DNA of 64,000 bases from the NCBI RefSeq assembly GCF_030406665.1, contig NZ_CP129121.1, positions 2,914,001-2,978,000 on the forward strand, read 5' to 3'. Below, one piece after another: positions 35,644-43,691 of this stretch (positions are counted from its first letter, which is position 1; the number at the start of each line of letters is the position of its first letter). Source of the stretch: Halomonas halophila. GTDB lineage: Bacteria; Pseudomonadota; Gammaproteobacteria; Pseudomonadales; Halomonadaceae. The notes beneath the pieces were generated by a model that did not search any database, was not told the DNA's origin, and saw only the letters and a list, made by a program, of their open reading frames with translations. A program made the translations under genes and the position numbers.

Positions 35644-37052
35644 GCGTTCCTCCCTGTCTCGTCGTCGCCGCAGCGCGGCAGCCGCAGGCGCACGATCAGG
35701 CCATGGGGCGCGCGGTCGGCGAGGCTCAGCCGGCCGCCGAGGCGCCGGGCGATGGAGTCGACGATGGCGAGCCCCAGTCCGGAGCCGTCGGTGTCCTGGC
35801 GCCCGCCGCGCTCGAAGGGCCGCAGCAGCCGCTCGCGGGCCTCGGCCGGCACTCCGGGGCCGTCGTCCTCCACGTAGAGTTCGACCGCCTCGGCCTCGCG
35901 CACGAGCCCCAGGGTGATGGTGCTGCCGGGCGGCGTGTAGCGCAGGGCGTTGTCGATCAGGTTGCCGAGCAGCTCGCGCAGCGCCCAGGCCTCGGCGCGC
36001 ACCCGGCAGGGGCCGGCCGGCAACTCGTCGAGCCCCAGGTCGTGATCGCGCGCCGCCTCGCGCCCTGCCCAGTCGAGCAGCGTCTCGCGCAGCAGCGCGG
36101 CCAGGTCCAGCGGGGCGACCTCCCCCGCCTCGGCCACGTGGCGCAGCCGCGCCAGGCTCAACAGCTGGCCGGCCAGGCGGCTGGTGCGCGCCGCGCCGTC
36201 GTGCACCGCGCCGAGGGCGGCGTGCCAGTCGGCGGGCTCAGGGCTCTTCAGCGCCAGCTCGCTGGTGCTCTGCAGCCCCGCCAGCGGCGTCTTGAGCTGG
36301 TGGCTGGCGTCGGCGGTGAAGCGCAGCAACGCCTCGCGGCTCTCGCGCTGGCGGGCGAACAGGTGGTCGAGGGTCTGGGCCAGCTCGCGCATCTCCTCGG
36401 GCACGCGGGCGTCGAGCGGCCGGGTGTCGTCGGCCTCGCGCAGGCGCAGCTGGCGGCGCAGTCGGCGCATGGGGCCGAGTGCCACGCGCAGCGCCATGGC
36501 CATCAGCGCGCCGGCCAGCAGCACCATGGCCACGAAGCGGCTGACGGCGCGCTCGAACAGCTCGTCGGCCAGCGCCATCCGCCCCTCGCGGGTGTGGCCG
36601 ACCCAGATCTGCACCGGCTCCTGGGAGACCCAGCCGGCCGAGTCATATTCGCGCCCGTAGAGCCGCCAGGAGGCGCCGTCGAAGCCGGTGGTCAGCGCCC
36701 GGGGCTCGCGGGCCGCACGCTCGCGCCAGCCGGGGGCGATGGAAAGCGCCATGTTGGTCGAGACCGCCTCGCCGTCGGCGTCGAGTACGGCGTAGAACAC
36801 CCGCTCCTGGTGGCGGGTGGCGAGAATCTGCAGCGCCGCGGCGGGAATCGTCACCACCGGCTCGCCGTGCTGCCACTGCACGGCCTCGGCGATGGTCAGG
36901 GCGGCGGCCTCGAGCTGGCTGTCGAAGGCGCGTTCGGCGGCGCGCCGGCTGCTCCACCAGGCCTCGACCATCAGCAGCGCGCCGAGCCCGGTCACGGTGA
37001 CCAGCAGCCATACCGCCAGGCGGCGCTTGAGCGAGCCCGCGACCTCGATCAC
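35640..37052 (-). CDS. tctE: Sensor histidine kinase, TctE type
   Basis: 470 aa. Two membrane helices flank a periplasmic domain (~35-165); a HAMP region follows; the phospho-acceptor is in ADASHQLKTPLAGLQS; ATPase boxes are LLGNLIDNALRYTPPG, VEDDGPGVPAEARE and GSGLGLAIV. Together with the overlapping response regulator and the divergent tctCBA genes this matches TctDE, which induces tricarboxylate uptake. Start and stop codons overlap both neighbours by ATGA. Confidence 0.88.
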   Translation of the reverse strand: MIEVAGSLKRRLAVWLLVTVTGLGALLMVEAWWSSRRAAERAFDSQLEAAALTIAEAVQWQHGEPVVTIPAAALQILATRHQERVFYAVLDADGEAVSTNMALSIAPGWRERAAREPRALTTGFDGASWRLYGREYDSAGWVSQEPVQIWVGHTREGRMALADELFERAVSRFVAMVLLAGALMAMALRVALGPMRRLRRQLRLREADDTRPLDARVPEEMRELAQTLDHLFARQRESREALLRFTADASHQLKTPLAGLQSTSELALKSPEPADWHAALGAVHDGAARTSRLAGQLLSLARLRHVAEAGEVAPLDLAALLRETLLDWAGREAARDHDLGLDELPAGPCRVRAEAWALRELLGNLIDNALRYTPPGSTITLGLVREAEAVELYVEDDGPGVPAEARERLLRPFERGGRQDTDGSGLGLAIVDSIARRLGGRLSLADRAPHGLIVRLRLPRCGDDETGRNA

Positions 37053-37717
37053 CCGGCGTCGTCCTCCAGCCGGTAGCCCAGCCCGCGGAAGGTGCGGATG
37101 CGCAGGCCGCTGTCCTTGAGCCGCTTGCGCAGCCGGCTGACGTAGACCTCAAGCGCATTGGTGCCCACCTCGTCGAAGCCGAACAGTCGCCGTTCCAGGG
37201 TCTCCCGCGGGGTGATGCCGCCGGCGTGCAGCAGCAGGCCCTCGAGCAGCAGCAGCTCGCGGCGCGGCAGCTCCAGCGGGGCCTCGTCGAGGCTGGCGCT
37301 GCCGGTCTCGGGATCGAAGGCCAACCGGCCGAGGCGCAGGCGGTTGTCGCTGCGCTGCTGGCTGCGCCGCAGCAGCGCCCGCACCCGGGCCTCCAGCTCG
37401 GCCAGCGAGAACGGCTTGGCCAGGTAGTCGTCGGCACCCAGGTCGAGGCCGGAGACGCGGTCGTCGACGGCGTCGCGGGCGGTGAGGATCAGCACCGGCG
37501 TGGTGTCGCCGCGGCCACGCAGCTCGCCCAGCAGCTCGAGGCCGTCGCCGTCGGGCAGGCCGAGGTCGAGCAGGATCAGATCGAAGCGATCGTGACTGAG
37601 CGCGGCCCGTGCCTCGGCGCGGGTGGCGAAGACGTCGATGGTGTTGCCCAGCGGGGCCAGGGCGTGTTCCAGGGAGCGGGCGATCAGCGGATCGTCCTCG
37701 ATGACCAGCAGGCGCAT
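37049..37717 (-). CDS. tctD: OmpR-family response regulator, TctD type
   Basis: 222 aa. Receiver domain with the phosphorylated Asp in FDLILLDLGLPDGDG and conserved Lys in ADDYLAKPF, then a winged-helix DNA-binding domain (LPRRELLLLEGLLLHAGG, VYVSRLRKRLKDSGLRIRTFRGLGYRL). First gene of the three-gene operon with the kinase and binding protein; divergent from tctC over 137 bp, where it should bind. Confidence 0.9.
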   Translation of the reverse strand: MRLLVIEDDPLIARSLEHALAPLGNTIDVFATRAEARAALSHDRFDLILLDLGLPDGDGLELLGELRGRGDTTPVLILTARDAVDDRVSGLDLGADDYLAKPFSLAELEARVRALLRRSQQRSDNRLRLGRLAFDPETGSASLDEAPLELPRRELLLLEGLLLHAGGITPRETLERRLFGFDEVGTNALEVYVSRLRKRLKDSGLRIRTFRGLGYRLEDDAG

Positions 37718-37854
37718 TCGACCAATGTCTCAGACGGTAACGGGCGGGATGACAGGTTGATGAAAGGTGGCGGGCCTAGCATCGCTCGGGCCATCACAGA
37801 GATGGCTCTCGAGGCAGCGCCTCGCGCCGCATAACAAGAGAACAGGAGTTCGCC

Positions 37855-38835
37855 ATGAAGATCAACACGGCCATCCGCCACGCCTCCGGCATCGCCCTGC
37901 TGGGCGGCGCCCTGCTCGCCGGCCAGGCCCAGGCCGCCGACGAAGCCGAATGCATCGCGCCCGCCAAGCCTGGCGGCGGCTACGACCTGACCTGCCGCCT
38001 GGCGGCCAACGGCCTGCTGGCCGCCGAGCTCATCGACGAGCCGATGCTGGTCACCTACATGCCCGGCGGCATCGGCGCGGTAGCCTACAACCACGTCAAC
38101 GGCGTGCGCAGCGACGACGACAACCTGATCGTCGCGGCCAGCACCGGCGCCGCCGTCAACCTGGCGCTGGGCAAGTTCGGCCAGTACGACGCCGGCGAAG
38201 TGCGCTGGCTCGGCGCCCTGGGCGTCGACTATGGCGCCATCGTGGTCAATGCCGATGCCCCCTGGCAGACCCTCGACGAGCTGATGGCCGACCTGAAGGA
38301 GAACCCGAGCTCGGTGGCCTTCGGCGCCGGCGGCACCGTGGGCAGCCAGGACTGGATGAAAGCCGCGCTGACCGCCAAGGCCGGCGACGTCGACCCGCGC
38401 GAGCTGCGCTACGTGGCGTTCGAGGGCGGCGGCGAGGCGCTGGCCGCACTGCTGGGCGACCACATCCAGGTGTTCACCGGCGACCTGTCCGAGCTGCAGT
38501 CCCAGCTCGAGAGCGGCAAGGTGCGCGTGCTGGCCTCGCTCTCCGAGGAGCGCATGGGCGGCCCCTACGCCGACATCCCCACCGCCGCCGAGCAGGGCTA
38601 CGACGTCGAGTGGCCGATCTGGCGCGGCTACTACATGGGCCCGGACGTCAGCGACGAGGCCTACCAGGCCTGGATCGAGCGCTTCGAGGAGCTGGCCGAC
38701 AACCCCGGCTTCGCCGAGATGCGCGAGGAGCGCGGGCTGTTCCCGATGGCGCGCTTCGGTGACGACTTCGACGCCTACGTGAAGGACCAGGTCGCCGACT
38801 TCCAGTCACTGGCCGAAGAAGTGGGTCTGAAATGA
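37855..38835 (+). CDS. tctC: Tripartite tricarboxylate transporter, periplasmic binding protein
   Basis: 326 aa with a signal peptide (GIALLGGALLAGQAQAA). Matches TctC/Bug proteins: APAKPGGGYDLTCRLAANGL at the mature N-terminus, TYMPGGIGAVAYNHV and VAFGAGGTVGSQDWM. It captures a di- or tricarboxylate in the periplasm for TctAB. Its last codons overlap tctB by ATGA. The cognate ligand could be citrate or another organic acid; sequence does not decide. Confidence 0.92.
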   Translation: MKINTAIRHASGIALLGGALLAGQAQAADEAECIAPAKPGGGYDLTCRLAANGLLAAELIDEPMLVTYMPGGIGAVAYNHVNGVRSDDDNLIVAASTGAAVNLALGKFGQYDAGEVRWLGALGVDYGAIVVNADAPWQTLDELMADLKENPSSVAFGAGGTVGSQDWMKAALTAKAGDVDPRELRYVAFEGGGEALAALLGDHIQVFTGDLSELQSQLESGKVRVLASLSEERMGGPYADIPTAAEQGYDVEWPIWRGYYMGPDVSDEAYQAWIERFEELADNPGFAEMREERGLFPMARFGDDFDAYVKDQVADFQSLAEEVGLK

Positions 38836-39281
38836 GAATCGCCGCCGACCGACTGCTGGGCCTGGCCCTGATCGGTCTGGCGGCGTTCATCGCCGTCCAG
38901 TCCCTTCAGCTGCAGGTGCCCTTCAGCTACGAGCCCGTGGGGCCGAAAGCCTTCCCGCTGGGGCTGGCGGCCCTCCTCGCCGCCCTGGCACTGGTGCTGG
39001 TGTTCAAGCCCGGCGAAGACGGCGAGTGGCCGGCTCCTGCCCTGGCGCTACGGCTGCTGGGCGTGCTCGGCCTGCTGCTGGTCTACGCCCTGCTGTTCAC
39101 CCGCCTGGGCTTCATTCCCGCCTCCTTCCTGGTGGTGGCGACCCTGGCCCGGCTGTTCGACGCCAGCTGGCCCAAGGCCCTCGTGACCGCCGCGCTGATG
39201 GCCGCGGGCAGCGACTTCCTGTTCACCGAGGGGCTCGGCATCGGCCTGCCCGACGGCACCTGGCTGGCCGACATCCTCTAA
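38832..39281 (+). CDS. tctB: Tripartite tricarboxylate transporter, small membrane subunit
   Basis: 149 aa with four predicted helices, the size and layout of TctB (FSYEPVGPKAFPLGLAALLA, LFTRLGFIPASFLVVATLARLFD). It partners TctA. Translationally coupled to tctC; tctA begins 12 bp after its stop with GGAG. Confidence 0.9.
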   Translation: MRIAADRLLGLALIGLAAFIAVQSLQLQVPFSYEPVGPKAFPLGLAALLAALALVLVFKPGEDGEWPAPALALRLLGVLGLLLVYALLFTRLGFIPASFLVVATLARLFDASWPKALVTAALMAAGSDFLFTEGLGIGLPDGTWLADIL

Positions 39282-39293
39282 CGGAGCTGCGAG

Positions 39294-40802
39294 ATGTTCG
39301 ATTTCCTGATCGAGGGGTTCGGCGTCGCACTGAGCCCCCTGAACCTTGGGCTGGCCTTCCTCGGCGCCCTGCTGGGCACCCTGTTCGGCGCGCTGCCGGG
39401 CATCGGCCCGATCAACGGCATCGCCATCCTGATGCCGCTGGCCTACACCCTCGGCCTGCCCGCCGAGTCGGCGCTGATCCTGCTGGCCGGCATCTATACC
39501 GGCGCCGAGTACGGCGGCCGCATGTCCAGCATCCTGCTCAACGTGCCCGGCGACGCCGGCGCGGTGATGACCACCCTGGACGGCCATCCGCTGGCCAAGC
39601 AGGGCCTGGCCGGCCCGGCGCTGGGCCTGTCGGCGGTGAGCTCCTTCGTCGGCGCCACCATCGCCATCATCGGCCTGACGCTGTTCGCGCCGCTGCTGGC
39701 CGAAGTGGCGGTGATGTTCGGCCCGGCCGAATTCTTCGCGCTGATGATCTTCGCCTTCTCGTCGATGGCGGTGATGATGGGCAAGGACCCGGTCAAGACC
39801 GCCATCGGCGCGGTGCTGGGCGTGCTGATCGCCACCGTGGGCGTCGACGGCGGCACCGGCGTGATGCGCTTCACCTTCGGCATGCCGGAGCTCTATGACG
39901 GCGTCGACTTCGTGGTGATGATCATCGGCCTGTTCGCCATCAGCGAGATCCTGCTGATGCTCGAGCACGCCCACCGCCGCGACGCCGACGACGAGATGCC
40001 GCCGCTGGGCCGGGTCTTCGTCAGCCTCAAGGAAGTGCTGCACTGCAAGGGCGCCATGGGCCGCTCGGGCCTGCTCGGCTTCATCATCGGCGTGCTGCCG
40101 GGCACCGGCGCCTCGGTGGCGGGCGCGGTGTCCTACACCACCGAGAAGCGCCTTTCAGACAAGGACGGCACCTTCGGCAAGGGCGACATGCGCGGCCTGG
40201 CGGCCCCGGAGGCGGCCAACAACGCCTCGGCGGCGGGCTCCTTCGTGCCGATGCTGACGCTGGGCATCCCCGGCTCCGGCACCACCGCGGTGCTGCTCGG
40301 CGCTCTGATGCTCTACAACATCACCCCGGGCCCGATGATGTTCACCGAGCGCCCCGAGGTGGCCGGCGGCCTGATCGCCTCGCTTTACATCGGCAACATC
40401 GTGCTGCTGGCACTGAACCTGCCGCTGGCCGGCGTGTTCGCCCGGGTGCTGACCATCCCGCGCTGGGTGCTGGTGCCGGCCATCGCCATTCTGGCCTTCG
40501 TCGGCGTCTACCAGCTGCACTCCGACCTGACCGCCATCTACCTGATGCTGATCATCGGCGTGTTCGGCTACCTGCTGCGCAAGCTCGGCTTCTCGCTGGC
40601 GCCGGTGATCCTCGGCTACGTGCTGGGCGGGCTGATGGAGCAGAACCTGCGCCGGGCGCTGTCGATCAGCGGTGGCGACGCGGGTATCCTGTGGCAGTCC
40701 GGCATCTCGCTGGGGCTGTGGATCGCCGCCGCCGCGCTGCTGGTACTGCCCTGGCTGGTGCCGAAGCTGCTCGCCGGTCGCTCTCGCCGCCACGCCGGCT
40801 GA
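39294..40802 (+). CDS. tctA: Tripartite tricarboxylate transporter, large membrane subunit
   Basis: 502 aa, about twelve helices. Two TctA signature regions occur: GALPGIGPINGIAILMPL near residue 40 and VLPGTGASVAGAVSYTTEKR near residue 265, followed by EAANNASAAGSFVPMLTLGIPGSGTTAVLLGAL. It is the ion-coupled channel of the TTT importer. A strong hairpin follows the stop. Confidence 0.95.
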   Translation: MFDFLIEGFGVALSPLNLGLAFLGALLGTLFGALPGIGPINGIAILMPLAYTLGLPAESALILLAGIYTGAEYGGRMSSILLNVPGDAGAVMTTLDGHPLAKQGLAGPALGLSAVSSFVGATIAIIGLTLFAPLLAEVAVMFGPAEFFALMIFAFSSMAVMMGKDPVKTAIGAVLGVLIATVGVDGGTGVMRFTFGMPELYDGVDFVVMIIGLFAISEILLMLEHAHRRDADDEMPPLGRVFVSLKEVLHCKGAMGRSGLLGFIIGVLPGTGASVAGAVSYTTEKRLSDKDGTFGKGDMRGLAAPEAANNASAAGSFVPMLTLGIPGSGTTAVLLGALMLYNITPGPMMFTERPEVAGGLIASLYIGNIVLLALNLPLAGVFARVLTIPRWVLVPAIAILAFVGVYQLHSDLTAIYLMLIIGVFGYLLRKLGFSLAPVILGYVLGGLMEQNLRRALSISGGDAGILWQSGISLGLWIAAAALLVLPWLVPKLLAGRSRRHAG

Positions 40803-40805
40803 CCC

Positions 40806-40839
40806 ACGCATCGGGCCCGCTCAAGCGGGCCCGATGCGT
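40806..40839 (+). terminator. Hairpin after tctA
   Basis: A 16-bp perfect stem (40806-40821 / 40824-40839) followed by TGTG with little T-run. It may terminate or attenuate between tctA and the downstream membrane protein gene. Confidence 0.6.
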
Positions 40840-40860
40840 TGTGAATGGAGACACCTCGCC

Positions 40861-41922
40861 TTGCCTACCCTCGCGTCCTTTCCTCTACTGCCGCTGCTGC
40901 GTTTCCTGCCCACCCTGGCGCTGGGCATTGCCGGCGGCGCGCTGGCCTTCGCCGTGAACCTGCCGCTGCCGTGGCTGCTCGGCGCCATGATCGCCACCAC
41001 CGTGGCGAGCCTCTCAGGCGTGCGGCTGCGCTCGCCGGGCCGCGGGCGCAAGGGCGTGCTGGTGGTGATCGGGGTGATGCTGGGCTCGGCCTTCACGCCG
41101 CAGCTGTCCGGCGACCTGGGCCTGTGGAGCCTGAGCCTGGCGGTGATGCTGGTGGCCACGGCGGCGATGATGGCCTTCTCGGTGTGGTTCTCGCAGCGCG
41201 TGGCCGGCCACACGCGGGAGACCTCGCTGTACGCCGGCGTGCCGGGCGGGGTCTCCACGGTCACGGTGATGGCCATGGCCTCCGACGCCGACCTGCGGGT
41301 GGTGGGCATGACCCACGCGGTGCGCATCCTGGTGCTGCTGGTGGCGATTCCGCCGGTGCTGCAGGCGATCGGCCACGTCGACCTGGCCGGCGCCACGCCG
41401 GACCTGTCGCAGTGGCTGTGGCTGCCCGGCCTCGCGGATGCGGCCTGGCTGACGGCGGCGGGCCTCGGCGGGCTCGCCCTCGGGCGGCTGCTGCGCCTGC
41501 CCAACGCGCTGCTGTTCGGCCCGGCGCTGGTGTCGGCGGCGCTGCATCTCTCCGGCGTCACCCACGCCGCGGTGCCGCCGACGCTGCTGGCCCTGGCCCA
41601 GGTGCTGATCGGCGTCTCGGTGGGCGTGCGCTTCGCCGGCACCTCGCTGGCCCGGGTCGGCCACGCCCTGGTGATGGCCGTCGCCCAGGCGCTGGTGCTG
41701 CTGGCGATCGCCGTGCTGGCCGCCTGGGCCGGCCACCTGCTGACCGGCGTTTCCCCCGCCGCCGCACTGCTCGCCTACATGCCGGGCGGCGCCCCGGAGC
41801 TGAGCCTGGTGGCGCTGACGCTCGGCATCGATCCGGCCTTCGTCACCACCCACCACCTGCTGCGCATCAGCGTGCTGGTGCTGATCCTGCCGGGGCTGCT
41901 GAAGCGGCTAGGAAAACGCTGA
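40861..41922 (+). CDS. AbrB/AmoA-type duplicated membrane protein
   Basis: 353 aa with two repeats of a five- to six-helix unit. Family hallmarks: LPLPWLLGAMIATTVASLSG, VIGVMLGSAFTPQL, AGVPGGVSTVTVMAMA and YMPGGAPELSLVALTLGIDPAFVTTHHLLRI. Function is poorly defined; members sit with tricarboxylate or ammonia-linked genes. I pick TTG at 40861 with GGAG upstream, because the in-frame ATG at 40834 lies inside the tctA hairpin. Close placement suggests a link to the TTT system. Confidence 0.85.
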   Translation: MPTLASFPLLPLLRFLPTLALGIAGGALAFAVNLPLPWLLGAMIATTVASLSGVRLRSPGRGRKGVLVVIGVMLGSAFTPQLSGDLGLWSLSLAVMLVATAAMMAFSVWFSQRVAGHTRETSLYAGVPGGVSTVTVMAMASDADLRVVGMTHAVRILVLLVAIPPVLQAIGHVDLAGATPDLSQWLWLPGLADAAWLTAAGLGGLALGRLLRLPNALLFGPALVSAALHLSGVTHAAVPPTLLALAQVLIGVSVGVRFAGTSLARVGHALVMAVAQALVLLAIAVLAAWAGHLLTGVSPAAALLAYMPGGAPELSLVALTLGIDPAFVTTHHLLRISVLVLILPGLLKRLGKR

Positions 41923-41953
41923 TGCATTGCTGCGCCGAAAGGGAAGAGCCGCG

Positions 41954-42322
41954 TTAGCGCTGTGGCTCGGCGTCTTCGACCGTCACCGTCATGCCCAGCA
42001 GCAGGAAGGACAGCGTCTTGCCATGCCCGTCCAGGTTAAGGGCGCCGTTGACGCCCCCCTGCAGCACGTCGTCGATCACCAGGTTCATGCCTCCCAGGCC
42101 CGGCATGGGATAGCGCCGCACCCGACTGGCTCCACGATGAGCGAACAGGGCGAGCACTCGCTCTTCGGTTACATGCCTGAGCAGCGTCTCGTAGTGCTCG
42201 GGGGAGTAGGCGAACAGTGCCAGGTTGAGGCGGTCCCCCTTGTCGCCGGCCCGAGCATGGGCCAGTCGATGCAGCGGAACGGTCTTGGCGTCGATGGCAG
42301 CGTCAGCTGGCGATGGGCGCAT
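41954..42322 (-). CDS. AtuA-like small partner protein
   Basis: 122 aa. Matches the small AtuA-related domain that is either fused to or encoded beside AtuA/DUF1446 proteins: VPLHRLAHARAGDKGDRLNLALFAY, RRYPMPGLGGMNLVIDDVLQGG and the C-terminal KTLSFLLLGM. It overlaps the end of the DUF1446 gene by 20 bp, so they are co-translated. Probably the second subunit of the same enzyme; the reaction is unknown. Confidence 0.87.
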   Translation of the reverse strand: MRPSPADAAIDAKTVPLHRLAHARAGDKGDRLNLALFAYSPEHYETLLRHVTEERVLALFAHRGASRVRRYPMPGLGGMNLVIDDVLQGGVNGALNLDGHGKTLSFLLLGMTVTVEDAEPQR

Positions 42323-43691
42323 GGCAGCTTTCCTCGATCAGAGTGGCAAAGGCCTCGACGTCGGTACGCTTGACCAGATAGGAGGCGGTAAACACCCGGC
42401 GCTGGAAGTGACGGCGGACGCCGCCACCTCCCGCCGGGCCGGCGCAATACAGGGCCAGCAGTTCCTGGGTCGCTCGCTCGACCCACCCACGCTCGGCGTG
42501 CTCGACGGCAAGTCGCAGACGATAGTCACCGTCGGCTGCCGCCGTCATCCGGCGCTGCAGCGCGCCATCGTCATCATCGAACACACTGGCATGGCCGATG
42601 ATATCCAGGCGCTGACGCAACTCGGGCGGGGCACGAAAGGTCAGGCGTTCGCGCAGCACATCGCTCGCCAGACGCGCCCTCGCCAGGGCATTGGGACCGG
42701 CATAGGAGATTTCGGCTTCTCCCTGCCAGCCGCCTTCGTAGCACACCGTGGTCTTGAGCCGTTCAGGCGCCGGCTTGCCCTTGATACCGCCGATCTCGAC
42801 ACGGTCGGGCCCGAGCTGCCTCACACCAACCTGAGAGAGATCCACCACGACATCGGGCGTCAGGTAGTTGACCGGATCATGCACCTCATAGAGCAGCTGC
42901 TCTTTCACGGTCCGCACGGTCACGCAGCCCCCCGTGCCCGGCGGCTTGGTCACCACCAGGCGACCGTCGGATTCCACCTCGATGATCGGATAGCCCAGCG
43001 TCGCCAGGCCGGGCACGTCCTTGACGCCGGGGTCGGCGAAATAGCCGCCGCTGACCTGGGCGCCGCATTCCCCAAGATGTCCAGCCATCATGCCGGCCGC
43101 CAGGCGATCCCAGTCGTCCCAGGCCCAGCCGAAATGATGCACCAGCGGCGCCAGGAACAGGGCCGGATCGGCCACCCGCCCCGTCACCACCACCTCGGCA
43201 TCCAGCTCCAGGGCCTGCACCAACGGCGCGGCTCCCAGATAAACGTTGGCCGAGATCAGGTCCTCGTCACCGGGCAGCGCGCGCGTCTCGGCTTCCCAGG
43301 GAGCGAGATCCAGATCGGCGAGGCGTGCGCGGATATCGTCACCGTGCACACGACCGATCCGCGCGGCGGGTCGTCCCACCCGCGCGGCAAGACGCCTGAC
43401 AAGCTCACATGCCCCCGCCGGGTTGGCGGCCCCGAAGTTGCCCAGGATAGCGATGCCATGATCGAGACAATCCCGCAGTACGGGCGCCAGCAGCTCGTCC
43501 ATCAGCGGCTCGTAGCCGGCATCCGGAGCGTCACGCATGGCGCGGTGCGCGGCGGCGAGGGTGCGCTCGCCCAGGGTCTCGAAGACCAACGCGGAAGGCA
43601 GTCCACGGCGGATCAATTCGGCGACCACGGGAATCGCCGCATCGGTGCGGTCACCGGAGAACCCGGCTCCGCTGCCTATCAGGAAGGTCAT
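42303..43691 (-). CDS. Acyclic terpene utilisation AtuA family protein (DUF1446)
   Basis: 462 aa. Recognised by IGSGAGFSGDRTDAAIPV at the N-terminus, ANVYLGAAPLVQALELDAEVVVTGRVADPALFLAPL, GHLGECGAQVSGGYFADPG and EVHDPVNYLTPDVVVDLS. AtuA is needed for acyclic terpene breakdown in Pseudomonas; homologues are common in acid-degradation clusters with an unknown reaction. Its ATG overlaps the stop of the TRAP permease gene (ATGA), tying it to the imported substrate. The open frame extends far upstream only as a shadow of that gene. Confidence 0.9.
   Translation of the reverse strand: MTFLIGSGAGFSGDRTDAAIPVVAELIRRGLPSALVFETLGERTLAAAHRAMRDAPDAGYEPLMDELLAPVLRDCLDHGIAILGNFGAANPAGACELVRRLAARVGRPAARIGRVHGDDIRARLADLDLAPWEAETRALPGDEDLISANVYLGAAPLVQALELDAEVVVTGRVADPALFLAPLVHHFGWAWDDWDRLAAGMMAGHLGECGAQVSGGYFADPGVKDVPGLATLGYPIIEVESDGRLVVTKPPGTGGCVTVRTVKEQLLYEVHDPVNYLTPDVVVDLSQVGVRQLGPDRVEIGGIKGKPAPERLKTTVCYEGGWQGEAEISYAGPNALARARLASDVLRERLTFRAPPELRQRLDIIGHASVFDDDDGALQRRMTAAADGDYRLRLAVEHAERGWVERATQELLALYCAGPAGGGGVRRHFQRRVFTASYLVKRTDVEAFATLIEESCHAPIAS

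Noticed and set aside
40834..40860. ATG at 40834 as start of the AbrB-type protein
   Set aside because: It lies inside the hairpin after tctA and has no ribosome site; TTG at 40861 has GGAG upstream.
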